Shown one piece after another: positions 38,183 to 50,334 of a stretch of 64,000 nt of DNA (position 1 is its first letter; each line of letters begins with the position of its first letter). The stretch lies in assembly GCA_036417435.1 (NCBI GenBank), contig JAZAQT010000616.1, positions 62,001-126,000 of the forward strand. The letters run 5' to 3'. The notes under the pieces were generated by a model that worked only from the letters and a program-made list of their open reading frames with translations, was not told the origin of the DNA and did not search any database. Made by a program: the position numbers and the translations under genes. The DNA comes from Inia geoffrensis. Its lineage: Eukaryota > Chordata > Mammalia > Artiodactyla > Iniidae.

Positions 38183-39918
38183 CAGATGCGATATTAACAT
38201 TCTCCCCACTTGGAGAGTCAGTGCCTTTGACCTCTTGTTTGGCACAGTTTGCAATTTCTGTGGAAGATGAACAGGAATAAGGAGAACCAATGAGCGGCTA
38301 ACTCGATGTGTTTGGACGGGCACATTGAACTCTGATTTCCCTACAGGAAGAAGAATTCACCAAAGGCTCAGCGGGCCATGCCGGAACGAGATTAGGGCCT
38401 GAAGCAATTCTTCGGGTTTGCGGTCAGCTCACAAGAAAGCGAGTTGAGAAAAGGAGATCTTTGGCACTGTACCTCACAATCCTGCAGAGTTCCAAATGAC
38501 CCCTATCATCCAAAAATTTATTGAAGGAAGGCTGTGAAGAGGACTTGAACGCGACGCAGAATTGCAGAAAACAGATATCAGGGGGTAGATAAGAATTGCT
38601 CTGAAAGCGTAGGAAAAGAGGCAGCAGTTCGACAGTGATGCACTTGGCCAAAAAGGGCGTATGCGTTTTTTCCTGAATATATTCAGGAAAAAACGCATAC
38701 GCCCTTTTTGGCCAACCAAGCAAGCCTGCAATGGAAATCCGCACTACAAGGAAGTCTCACTTCCCACCGATCCAAAGGGCCGTCCGAAAATAGTGTAAAA
38801 TCCAGAGAGGCAGGACAGGCCGTGGAGAACCGGCAGCCTTGTTATGCTGATGGGCGGGATGTAAATTGCCAACAGCCACTCTGGAGAAGTGGATGGTGTT
38901 TCCTGGAACAAAGAAAAAACCAAGCTAGAGAGCCTAGGGCACTTCCACTTATGGTGCTATAGATTCGGAAAATTTAAATGAAAAAGACACAGCCACACCA
39001 AAGTTTGGGGCTGCTCTGTGTACGGGATCCTTGACTATGGTACAACTTTAATAGCCCAGAAAGAGAAAAATGGATATAGAAGTTGTGGTACATCCCTACA
39101 ATGGAATATCACTCAACAATGAAATCCATGGCAACACACCAGTAGCAGCATAATGACAGGATTTAGTTATGATGATTCTAAGTGAAATAAGTCACACAGA
39201 AAAAGAAACATCATAAGATATCACTAACACCGGGAATGTAAACACGGCTACGTGTGAACTGCATTACAAAACACAACAGAGTCTCACATTTACAAAAGAA
39301 ACTTATGCTTGCTTAAGGGGAAAGGAGAGTGGGGAGGCTGCATAAAACCAGAGGTTGACATTAGGACAGATACCATTCCATAAGCCAAATATATATTAGA
39401 CAAGACCTACTCCTTGCTCAACCAAATGGACTCTACACCCCAAATTCAAAACCCAGGAATATACCTGAGTATGAAGAAAATTAAAACCCATACATTTATA
39501 GGTCTCCATAAGAAAATCATTTGTGTACAGCAGCATACACACATCAGTGTAAATAAGCTAAATCCATTTATAAAAATAAATTTGAAAAAGAAAACACAAG
39601 GACTGTGAAATAGAGAGAAATTCTCAAATTAGACCTTCAGGGATTGTGAGAAATCTTGGATTTACCACTTCTACATCCGCAGCTGTGGGAGAGATAAGGC
39701 TGGACACTTGGGGCTGATACAATTGATGAGGGAATGCAGACCTTTTGAGGTAATGGTGCATGGTTCCCATTCCACGGGTCCCAAATCTCCACGTTTAAGG
39801 GATTTATCCTTCAGCTAAAATATGCATGGGAAACCCAGAATATGGTCCACGAAGTGATCAGGCATAATTTCTAAAACTCATCGCCATTTTCGCCCCCTGA
39901 TACTCGAGTTCGCCGTTC
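38183..39918 (+). repeat. Satellite monomer 23
   Basis: Length 1,736 bp. Palindrome 38644-38715 is perfect; L1-derived part is 38804-39594. The first half is ordinary (CTGTACCTCAC form, private GAAAATAGTG). From about 39228 it carries CTAACACC and GGTTGACATT, then a divergent patch at 39434-39744, described separately. Confidence 0.95.
39434..39744 (+). repeat. Divergent patch in L1 tail and module D of monomer 23
   Basis: This patch holds far more differences than any equivalent stretch elsewhere: CTCTACACCCCAAATTC, ACCCAGGAATATACCTGAGT, CAGCATACACACATCAGTGT, CCATTTATAAAAATA, TCTCAAATTAGACC, GGGATTGTGAGAAATC, CACTTCTACATCCGC and ACAATTGATGAGG. Some states (CTCTAC, GTAAAT) look closer to the L1 3' UTR than the array consensus does. 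It probably comes from another satellite lineage by conversion or exchange. Confidence 0.85.
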
Positions 39919-41654
39919 CAGATGCGATATTAACATTCTCCCCACTTGGAGAGTCAGTGCCTTTGACCTCTTGTTTGGCACAGTTTGCAATTTCTGTGGA
40001 AGATGAACAGGAATAAGGAGAACCAATGAGCGGCTAACTCGATGTGTTTGGACGGGCACATTGAACTCTGATTTCCCTACAGGAAGAAGAATTCACCAAA
40101 GGCTCAGCGGGCCATGCCGGAACGAGATTAGGGCCTGAAGCAATTCTTCGGGTTTGCGGTCAGCTCACAAGAAAGCGAGTTGAGAAAAGGAGATCTTTGG
40201 CACTGTACCTCACAATCCTGCAGAGTTCCAAATGACCCCTATCATCCAAAAATTTATTGAAGGAAGGCTGTGAAGAGGACTTGAACGCGACGCAGAATTG
40301 CAGAAAACAGATATCAGGGGGTAGATAAGAATTGCTCTGAAAGCGTAGGAAAAGAGGCAGCAGTTCGACAGTGATGCACTTGGCCAAAAAGGGCGTATGC
40401 GTTTTTTCCTGAATATATTCAGGAAAAAACGCATACGCCCTTTTTGGCCAACCAAGGAAGCCTGCAATGGAAATCCGCACTACAAGGAAGTCTCACTTCC
40501 CACCGATCCAAAGGGCCGTCCGAAAAATGTGTAAAATCCAGAGAGGCAGGACAGGCCGTGGAGAACCGGCAGCCTTGTTATGCTGATGGGCGGGATGTAA
40601 ATTGCCAACAGCCACTCTGGAGAAGTGGATGGTGTTTCCTGGAACAAAGAAAAAACCAAGCTAGAGAGCCTAGGGCACTTCCACTTATGGTGCTATAGAT
40701 TCGGAAAATTTAAATGAAAAAGACACAGCCACACCAAAGTTTGGGGCTGCTCTGTGTACGGGATCCTTGACTATGGTACAACTTTAATAGCCCAGAAAGA
40801 GAAAAATGGATATAGAAGTTGTGGTACATCCCTACAATGGAATATCACTCAACAATGAAATCCATGGCAACACACCAGTAGCAGCATAATGACAGGATTT
40901 AGTTATGATGATTCTAAGTGAAATAAGTCACACAGAAAAAGAAACATCATAAGATATCACTAATACCGGGAATGTAAACACGGCTACGTGTGAACTGCAT
41001 TACAAAACACAACAGAGTCTCACATTTACAAAAGAAACTTATGCTTGCTTAAGGGGAAAGGAGAGTGGGGAGGCTGCATAAAACCAGAGGTTCATATTAG
41101 GACAGATACCATTCCATAAGCCAAATATATATTAGACAAGACCTACTCCTTGCTCAACGAAATGGACTCAACACCCCGTATTCAAAACCTAGGAATATGC
41201 CTGACTATGAAGAAAATTAAAACCCATACATTTATAGGTCTCCATAAGAAAATCATTTGTGTACAGCACCATACACACAGCAGTGTCAATAAGCTAAATC
41301 CCCTTATAAAAATACATTTGAAAAACAAAACACAAGGACTGTGAAATAGAGAGAAATTCTTAAATAAGTCCTTCAGGGCTTGTGAGGAATCTTGGATTTA
41401 CCACCTCTACATCCACAGCTGGGGGAGAGATAAGGCTGGACACTTGGGGCTGATACTATTGGTGAGGGAATGCAGACCCTTTGAGGTAATGGTGCATGGT
41501 TCCCATTCCACGGGTCCCAAATCTCCACGTTTAAGGGATTTATCCTTCAGCTAAAATATGCATGGAAAACCCAGAATATGGTCCACGAAGTGATCAGGCA
41601 TAATTTCTAAAACTCATCGCCATTTGCCCCCCCTGATACTCGAGTTCGCCGTTC
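39919..41654 (+). repeat. Satellite monomer 24
   Basis: Length 1,736 bp. Palindrome 40380-40451 is perfect; L1-derived part is 40540-41330. Private: ACCAAGGAAGCC beside the palindrome, GAAAAATGTGT, AATACATTTG (destroys the AATAAA hexamer near 41312) and CATTTGCCCCCCC near 41622. Confidence 0.95.
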
Positions 41655-43390
41655 CAGATGCGATATTAACATTCTCCCCACTTGGAGAGTCAGTGCCTTT
41701 GACCTCTTGTTTGGCACAGTTTGCAATTTCTGTGGAAGATGAACAGGAATAAGGAGAACCAATGAGCGGCTAACTCGATGTGTTTGGACGGGCACATTGA
41801 ACTCTGATTTCCCTACAGGAAGAAGAATTCACCAAAGGCTCAGCGGGCCATGCCGGAACGAGATTAGGGCCTGAAGCAATTCTTCGGGTTTTCGGTCAGC
41901 TCACAAGAAAGCGAGTTGAGAAAAGGAGATCTTTGGCACTGTAACTCACAATCCTGCAGAGTTCCAAATGACCCCTATCATCCAAAAATTTATTGAAGGA
42001 AGGCTGTGAAGAGGACTTGAACGCGACACAGAATTGCAGAAAACAGATATCAGGGGGTAGATAAGAATTGCTCTGAAAGAGTAGGCAAAGAGGCAGCAGT
42101 TCGACAGTGATGCACTTGGCCAAAAAGGGCGTATGCGTTTTTTCCTGAATATATTCAGGAAAAAACGCATACGCCCTTTTTGGCCAACCAAGCAAGCCTG
42201 CAATGGAAATCCGCACTACAAGGAAGTCTCACTTCCCACGGATCCAAAGGGCCGTCCGAAAAAAGTGTAAAATCCAGAGAGGCAGGACAGGCCGTGGAGA
42301 ACCGGCAGCCTTGTTATGCTGATGGGCGGGATGTAAATTGCCAACAGCCACTCTGGAGAAGTGGATGGTGTTTCCTGGAACAAAGAAAAAAACAAGCTAG
42401 AGAGCCTAGGGCACTTCCACTTATGGTGCTATAGATTCGGAAAATTTAAATGAAAAAGACACAGCCACACCAAAGTTTGGGGCTGCTCTGTGTACGGGAT
42501 CCTTGACTATGGTACAACTTTAATAGCCCAGAAAGAGAAAAATGGATATAGAAGTTGTGGTACATCCCTACAACGGAATATCACTCAACAATGAAATCAA
42601 TGGCAACAGACCAGTAGCAGCATAATTAGAGGATTTAGTTATGATGATTCTAAGTGAAATAAGTCACACAGAAAAAGAAACATCATAAGATATCACTAAC
42701 ACCGGGAATGTAAACACGGCTACGTGTGAACTGCATTACAAAACACAACAGAGTCTCACATTTACAAAAGAAACTTATGCTTGCTTAAGGGGAAAGGAGA
42801 GTGGGGAGGCTGCATAAAACCAGAGGTTGACATTAGGACAGATACCATTCCATAAGCCAAATATATATTAGACAAGACCTACTCCTTGCTCAACCAAATG
42901 GACTCTACACCCCAAATTCAAAACCCAGGAATATACCTGAGTATGAAGAAAATTAAAACCCATACATTTATAGGTCTCCATAAGAAAATCATTTGTGTAC
43001 AGCAGCATACACACATCAGTGTAAAAAAGCTAAATCCATTTATAAAAATAAATTTGAAAAAGAAAACACAAGGACTGTGAAATAGAGAGAAATTCTTAAA
43101 TAAGTCCTTCAGGGCTTGTGAGGAATCTTGGATTTACCACCTCTACATCCACAGCTGTGGGAGAGATAAGGCTGGACACTTGGGGCTGATAGTATTGGTG
43201 AGGGAATGCAGACCCTTTGAGGTAATGGTGCATGGTTCCCATTCCACGGGTCCCAAATCTCCACGTTTAAGGGATTTATCCTTCAGCTAAAATATGCATG
43301 GAAAACCCAGAATATGGTCCACGAAGTGATCAGGCATAATTTCTAAAACTCATCGCCATTTTCGCCCCCTGATACTCGAGTTCGCCGTTC
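41655..43390 (+). repeat. Satellite monomer 25
   Basis: Length 1,736 bp. Palindrome 42116-42187 is perfect; L1-derived part is 42276-43066. Private changes are many: GAAAGAGTAGGCAAAG, ACAACGGAAT, GGCAACAGACC, AATTAGAGG. It shares CTAACACC (42700), GGTTGACATT and the divergent patch with monomer 23. Confidence 0.95.
42906..43062 (+). repeat. Shorter copy of the divergent patch, monomer 25
   Basis: CTCTACACCCCAAATTC, ACCCAGGAATATACCTGAGT and CCATTTATAAAAATA repeat those of monomer 23 exactly 3,472 bp upstream. After the L1 A-rich tail the sequence returns to the array consensus (TCTTAAATAAGTCC), whereas monomer 23 stays divergent for about 150 bp more. Private: GTAAAAAAGC. This is a truncated conversion tract. 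Confidence 0.85.
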
Positions 43391-45126
43391 CAGATGCGAT
43401 ATTAACATTCTCCCCACTTGGAGAGTCAGTGCCTTTGACCTCTTGTTTGGCACAGTTTGCAATTTCTGTGGAAGATGAACAGGAATAAGGAGAACCAATG
43501 AGCGGCTAACTCGATGTGTTTGGACGGGCACATTGAACTCTGATTTCCCTACAGGAAGAAGAATTCACCAAAGGCTCAGCGGGCCATGCCGGAACGAGAT
43601 TAGGGCCTGAAGCAATTCTTCGGGTTTTCGGTCAGCTCACAAGAAAGCGAGTTGAGAAAAGGAGATCTTTGGCACTGTAACTCACAATCCTGCAGAGTTC
43701 CAAATGACCCCTATCATCCAAAAATTTATTGAAGGAAGGCTGTGAAGAGGACTTGAACGCGACGCAGAATTGCAGAAAACAGATATCAGGGGGTAGATAA
43801 GAATTGCTCTGAAAGCGTAGGAAAAGAGGCAGCAGTTCGACAGTGATGCACTTGGCCAAAAAGGGCGTATGCGTTTTTTCCTGAATATATTCAGGAAAAA
43901 ACGCATACGCCCTTTTTGGCCAACCAAGCAAGCCTGCAATGGAAATCCGCACTACAAGGAAGTCTCACTTCCCACGGATCCAAAGGGCCGTCCGAAAAAA
44001 GTGTAAAATCCAGAGGGGCAGGACAGGCCGTGGAGAACCGGCAGCCTTGTTATGCTGATGGGCGGGATGTAAATTGCCAACAGCCACTCTGGAGAAGTGG
44101 ATGGTGTTTCCTGGAACAAAGAAAAAACCAAGCTAGAGAGCCTAGGGCACTTCCACTTATGGTGCTATAGATTCGGAAAATTTAAATGAAAAAGACACAG
44201 CCACACCAAAGTTTGGGGCTGCTCTGTGTACGGGATCCTTGACTATGGTACAACTTTAATAGCCCAGAAAGAGAAAAATGGATATAGAAGTTGTGGTACA
44301 TCCCTACAATGGAATATCACTCAACAATGAAATCCATGGCAACACACCAGTAGCAGCATAATGACAGGATTTAGTTATGATGATTCTAAGTGAAATAAGT
44401 CACACAGAAAAAGAAACATCATAAGATATCACTAATACCGGGAATGTAAACACGGCTACGTGTGAACTGCATTACAAAACACAACAGAGTCTCACATTTA
44501 CAAAAGAAACTTATGCTTGCTTAAGGGGAAAGGAGAGTGGGGAGGCTGCATAAAACCAGAGGTTCACATTAGGACAGATACCATTCCATAAGCCAAATAT
44601 ATATTAGACAAGACCTACTCCTTGCTCAACGAAATGGACTCAACACCCCGTATTCAAAACCTTGGAATATGCCTGACTATGAAGAAAATTAAAACCCATA
44701 CATTTATAGGTCTCCATAAGAAAATCATTTGTGTACAGCACCATACGCACAGCAGTGTCAATAAGCTAAATCCCCTTATAAAAATAAATTTGAAAAACAA
44801 AACACAAGGACTGTGAAATAGAGAGAAATTCTTAAATAAGTCCTTCAGGCCTTGTGAGGAATCTTGGATTTACCACCTCTACATCCACAGCTGGGGGAGA
44901 GATAAGGCTGGACACTTGGGGCTGATAGTATTGGTGAGGGAATGCAGACCCTTTGAGGTAATGGTGCATGGTTCCCATTCCACGGGTCCCAAATCTCCAC
45001 GTTTAAGGGATTTATCCTTCAGCTAAAATATGCATGGAAAACCCAGAATATGGTCCACGAAGTGATCAGGCATAATTTCTAAAACTCATCGCCATTTTCG
45101 CCCCCTGATACTCGAGTTCGCCGTTC
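43391..45126 (+). repeat. Satellite monomer 26
   Basis: Length 1,736 bp. Palindrome 43852-43923 is perfect; L1-derived part is 44012-44802. CCCACGGATCC form. Private: GAGGGGCAGG, CATACGCACAGC and TTCAGGCCTTG. Confidence 0.95.
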
Positions 45127-46862
45127 CAGATGCGATATTAACATTCTCCCCACTTGGAGAGTCAGTGCCTTTGACCTCTTGTTTGGCACAGTTTGCAATT
45201 TCTGTGGAAGATGAACAGGAATAAGGAGAACCAATGAGCGGCTAACTCGATGTGTTTGGACGGGCACATTGAACTCTGATTTCCCTACAGGAAGAAGAAT
45301 TCACCAAAGGCTCAGCGGGCCATGCCGGAACGAGATTAGGGCCTGAAGCAATTCTTCGGGTTTTCGGTCAGCTCACAAGAAAGCGAGTTGAGAAAAGGAG
45401 ATCTTTGGCACTGTAACTCACAATCCTGCAGAGTTCCAAATGACCCCTATCATCCAAAAATTTATTGAAGGAAGGCTGTGAAGAGGACTTGAACGCGACG
45501 CAGAATTGCAGAAAACAGATATCAGGGGGTAGATAAGAATCGCTCTGAAAGCGTAGGAAAAGAGGCAGCAGTTCGACAGTGATGCACTTGGCCAAAAAGG
45601 GCGTATGCGTTTTTTCCTGAATATATTCAGGAAAAAACGCATACGCCCTTTTTGGCCAACCAAGCAAGCCTGCAATGGAAATCCGCACTACAAGGAAGTC
45701 TCACTTCCCACCGATCTAAAGGGCCGTCCGAAAAAAGTGTAAAATCCAGAGAGGCAGGACAGGCCGTGGAGAACCGGCAGCCTTGTTATGCTGATGAGCG
45801 GGATGTAAATTGCCAACAACCACTCTGGAGAAGTGGATGGTGTTTCCTGGAACAAATAAAAAACCAAGCTAGAGAGCCTAGGGCACTTCCACTTATGGTG
45901 CTATAGATTTGGAAAATTTAAATGAAAAAGACACAGCCACACCAAAGTTTGGGGCTGCTCTGTGTACGGGATCCTTGACTATGGTACAACTTTAATAGCC
46001 CAGAAAGAGAAAAATGGATATAGAAGTTGTGGTACATCCCTACAATGGAATATCACTCAACAATGAAATCCATGGCAACACACCAGTAGCAGCATAATGA
46101 GAGGATTTAGTTATGATGATTCTAAGTGAAATAAGTCACACAGAAAAAGAAACATCATAAGATATCACTAATACCGGGAATGTAAACACGGCTACGTGTG
46201 AACTGCATTACAAAACACAACAGAGTCTCACATTTACAAAAGAAACTTATGCTTGCTTAAGGGGAAAGGAGAGTGGGGAGGCTGCATAAAACCAGAGGTT
46301 CATATTAGGACAGATACCATTCCATAAGCCAAATATATATTAGACAAGACCTACTCCTTGCTCAACGAAATGGACTCAACACCCTGTATTCAAAACCTAG
46401 GAATATGCCTGACTATGAAGAAAATTAAAACCCATACATTTATAGGTCTCCATAAGAAAATCATTTGTGTACAGCACCATACACACAGCAGTGTCAATAA
46501 GCTAAATCCCCTTATAAAAATAAATTTGAAAAACAAAACACAAGGACTGTGAAATAGATAGAAATTCTTAAATAAGTCCTTCAGGGCTTGTGAGGAATCT
46601 TGGATTTACCACCTCTACATCCACAGCTGTGGGAGAGATAAGGCTGGACACTTGGGGCTGATAGTATTGGTGAGGGAATGCAGACCCTTTGAGGTAATGG
46701 TGCATGGTTCCCATTCCACGGGTCCCAAATCTCCACGTTTAAGGGATTTATCCTTCAGCTAAAATATGCATGGAAAACCCAGAATATGGTCCACGAAGTG
46801 ATCAGGCATAATTTCTAAAACTCATCGCCATTTTCGCCCCCTGATACTCGAGTTCGCCGTTC
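45127..46862 (+). repeat. Satellite monomer 27
   Basis: Length 1,736 bp. Palindrome 45588-45659 is perfect; L1-derived part is 45748-46538. Private: CCGATCTAAAG, GATGAGCGG, CAACAACCAC, CAAATAAAAAAC, GATTTGGAAAA, ACCCTGTATTC and TAGATAGAAA. Confidence 0.95.
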
Positions 46863-48598
46863 CAGATGCGATATTAACATTCTCCCCACTTGGAGAGTCA
46901 GTGCCTTTGACCTCTTGTTTGGCACAGTTTGCAATTTCTGTGGAAGATGAACAGGAATAAGGAGAACCAATGAGCGGCTAACTCGATGTGTTTGGACGGG
47001 CACATTGAACTCTGATTTCCCTACAGGAAGAAGAATTCACCAAAGGCTCAGTGGGCCATGCCGGAACGAGATTAGGGCCTGAAGCAATTCTTCGGGTTTT
47101 CGGTCAGCTCACAAGAAAGCGAGTTGAGAAAAGGAGATCTTTGGCACTGTAACTCACAATCCTGCAGAGTTCCAAATGACCCCTATCATCCAAAAATTTA
47201 TTGAAGGAAGGCTGTGAAGAGGACTTGAACGCGACGCAGAATTGCAGAAAACAGATATCAGGGGGTAGATAAGAATTGCTCTGAAAGCGTAGGAAAAGAG
47301 GCAGCAGTTCGACAGTGATGCACTTGGCCAAAAAGGGCGTATGCGTTTTTTCCTGAATATATTCAGGAAAAAACGCATAGGCACTTTTTGGCCAACCAAG
47401 CAAGCCTGCAATGGAAATCCGCACTACAAGGAAGTCTCACTTCCCACCGATCCAAAGGGCCGTCCGAAAAAAGTGTAAAATCCAGAGAGGCAGGACAGGC
47501 CGTGGAGAACCGGCAGCCTTGTTATGCTGATGGGCAGGATGTAAATTGCCAACAGCCACTCTGGAGAAGTGGATGGTGTTTCCTGGAACAAAGAAAAAAC
47601 CAAGCTAGAGAGCCTAGGGCACTTCCACTTATGGTGCTATAGATTCGGAAAATTTAAATGAAAAAGACACAGCCACACCAAAGTTTGGGGCTGCTCTGTG
47701 TACGGGATCCTTGACTATGGTACAACTTTAATAGCCCAGAAAGAGAAAAATGGATATAGAAGTTGTGGTACATCCCTACAATGGAATATCACTCAACAAT
47801 GAAATCCATGGCAACACACCAGTAGCAGCATAATGACAGGATTTAGTTATGATGATTCTAAGTGAAATAAGTCACACAGAAAAAGAAACATCATAAGATA
47901 TCACTAATACCGGGAATGTAAACACGGCTACGTGTGAACTGCATTACAAAACACAACAGAGTCTCACATTTACAAAAGAAACTTATGCTTGCTTAAGGGG
48001 AAAGGAGAGTGGGGAGGCTGCATAAAACCAGAGGTTCACATTAGGACAGATACCATTCCATAAGCCAAATATATATTAGACAAGACCTACTCCTTGCTCA
48101 ACGAAATGGACTCAACACCCCGTATTCAAAACCTTGGAATATGCCTGACTATGAAGAAAATTAAAACCCATACATTTATAGGTCTCCATAAGAAAATCAT
48201 TTGTGTACAGCACCATACACACAGCAGTGTCAATAAGCTAAATCCCCTTATAAAAATAAATTTGAAAAACAAAACACAAGGACTGTGAAATAGAGAGAAA
48301 TTCTTAAATAAGTCCTTCAGGGCTTGTGAGGAATCTTGGATTTACCACCTCTACATCCACAGCTGGGGGAGAGATAAGGCTGGACACTTGGGGCTGATAC
48401 TATTGGTGAGGGAATGCAGACCCTTTGAGGTAATGGTGCATGGTTCCCATTCCACGGGTCCCAAATCTCCACGTTTAAGGGATTTATCCTTCAGCTAAAA
48501 TATGCATGGAAAACCCAGAATATGGTCCACGAAGTGATCAGGCATAATTTCTAAAACTCATCGCCATTTTCGCCCCCTGATACTCGAGTTCGCCGTTC
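46863..48598 (+). repeat. Satellite monomer 28
   Basis: Length 1,736 bp. Palindrome 47324-47395 is the most altered in the window: two substitutions in the right arm (CATAGGCACTTT for CATACGCCCTTT) leave two mismatched pairs. L1-derived part is 47484-48274. Private: CAGTGGGCC and GGGCAGGATG. Confidence 0.95.
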
Positions 48599-50334
48599 CA
48601 GATGCGATATTAACATTCTCCCCACTTGGAGAGTCAGTGCCTTTGACCTCTTGTTTGGCACAGTTTGCAATTTCTGTGGAAGATGAACAGGAATAAGGAG
48701 AACCAATGAGCGGCTAACTCGATGTGTTTGGACGGGCACATTGAACTCTGATTTCCCTACAGGAAGAAGAATTCACCAAAGGCTCAGCGGGCCATGCCGG
48801 AACGAGATTAGGGCCTGAAGCAATTCCTCGGGTTTTCGGTCAGCTCACAAGAAAGCGAGTTGAGAAAAGGAGATCTTTGGCACTGTAACTCACAATCCTG
48901 CAGAGTTCCAAATGACCCCTATCATCCAAAAATTTATTGAAGGAAGGCTGTGAAGAGGACTTGAACGCGACGCAGAATTGCAGAAAACAGACATCAGGGG
49001 GTAGATAAGAATTGCTCTGAAAGCGTAGGAAAAGAGGCAGCAGTTCGACAGTGATGCACTTGGCCAAAAAGGGCGTATGCGTTTTTTCCTGAATATATTC
49101 AGGAAAAAACGCATACGCCCTTTTTGGCCAACCAAGCAAGCCTGCAATGGAAATCCGCACTACAAGGAAGTCTCACTTCTCACCGATCCAAAGGGCCGTC
49201 CGAAAAAAGTGTAAAATCCAGAGAGGCAGGACAGGCCGTGGAGAACCGGCAGCCTTGTTATGCTGATGGGCGGGATGTAAATTGCCAACAGCCACTCTGG
49301 AGAAGTGGATGGTGTTTCCTGGAACAAAGAAAAAACCAAGCTAGAGAGCCTAGGGCACTTCCACTTATGGTGCTATAGATTCGGAAAATTTAAATGAAAA
49401 AGGCACAGCCACACCAAAGTTTGGGGCTGCTCTGTGTACGGGATCCTTGACTATGGTACAACTTTAATAGCCCAGAAAGAGAAAAATGGATATAGAAGTT
49501 GTGGTACATCCCTACAATGGAATATCACTCAACAATGAAATCCATGGCAACACACCAGTAGCAGCATAATGACAGGATTTAGTTATGATGATTCTAAGTG
49601 AAATAAGTCACACAGAAAAAGAAACATCATAAGATATCACTAATACCGGGAATGTAAACACGGCTACGTGTGAACTGCATTACAAAACACAACAGAGTCT
49701 CACATTTACAAAAGAAACTTATGCTTGCTTAAGGGGAAAGGAGAGTGGGGAGGCTGCATAAAACCAGAGGTTCACATTAGGACAGATACCATTCCATAAG
49801 CCAAATATATATTAGACAAGACCTACTCCTTGCTCAACCAAATGGACTCAACACCCAGTATTCAAAACCTTGAAATATGCCTGACTATGAAGAAAATTAA
49901 AACCCATACATTTATAGGTCTCCATAAGAAAATCATTTGTGTACAGCACCATACACACAGCAGTGTCAATAAGCTAAATCCCCATATAAAAATAAATTTG
50001 AAAAACAAAACACAAGGACTGTGAAATAGAGAGAAATTCTTAAATAAGTCCTTCAGGGCTTGTGAGGAATCTGGGATTTACCACCTCTACATCCACAGCT
50101 GGGGGAGAGATAAGGCTGGACACTTGGGGCTGATAGTATTGGTGAGGGAATGCAGACCCTTTGAGGTAATGGTGCATGGTTCCCATTCCACGGGTCCCAA
50201 ATCTCCACGTTTAAGGGATTTATCCTTCAGCTAAAATATGCATGGAAAACCCAGAATATGGTCCACGAAGTGATCAGGCATAATTTCTAAAACTCATCGC
50301 CATTTTCGCCCCCTGATACTCGAGTTCACCGTTC
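48599..50334 (+). repeat. Satellite monomer 29
   Basis: Length 1,736 bp. Palindrome 49060-49131 is perfect; L1-derived part is 49220-50010. ACAGACATCAG, CTTCTCACCG, AAAGGCACAG, CTTGAAATATG, CCCCATATAAA, TCTGGGATTT and GTTCACCG all recur in monomer 31. Confidence 0.95.
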
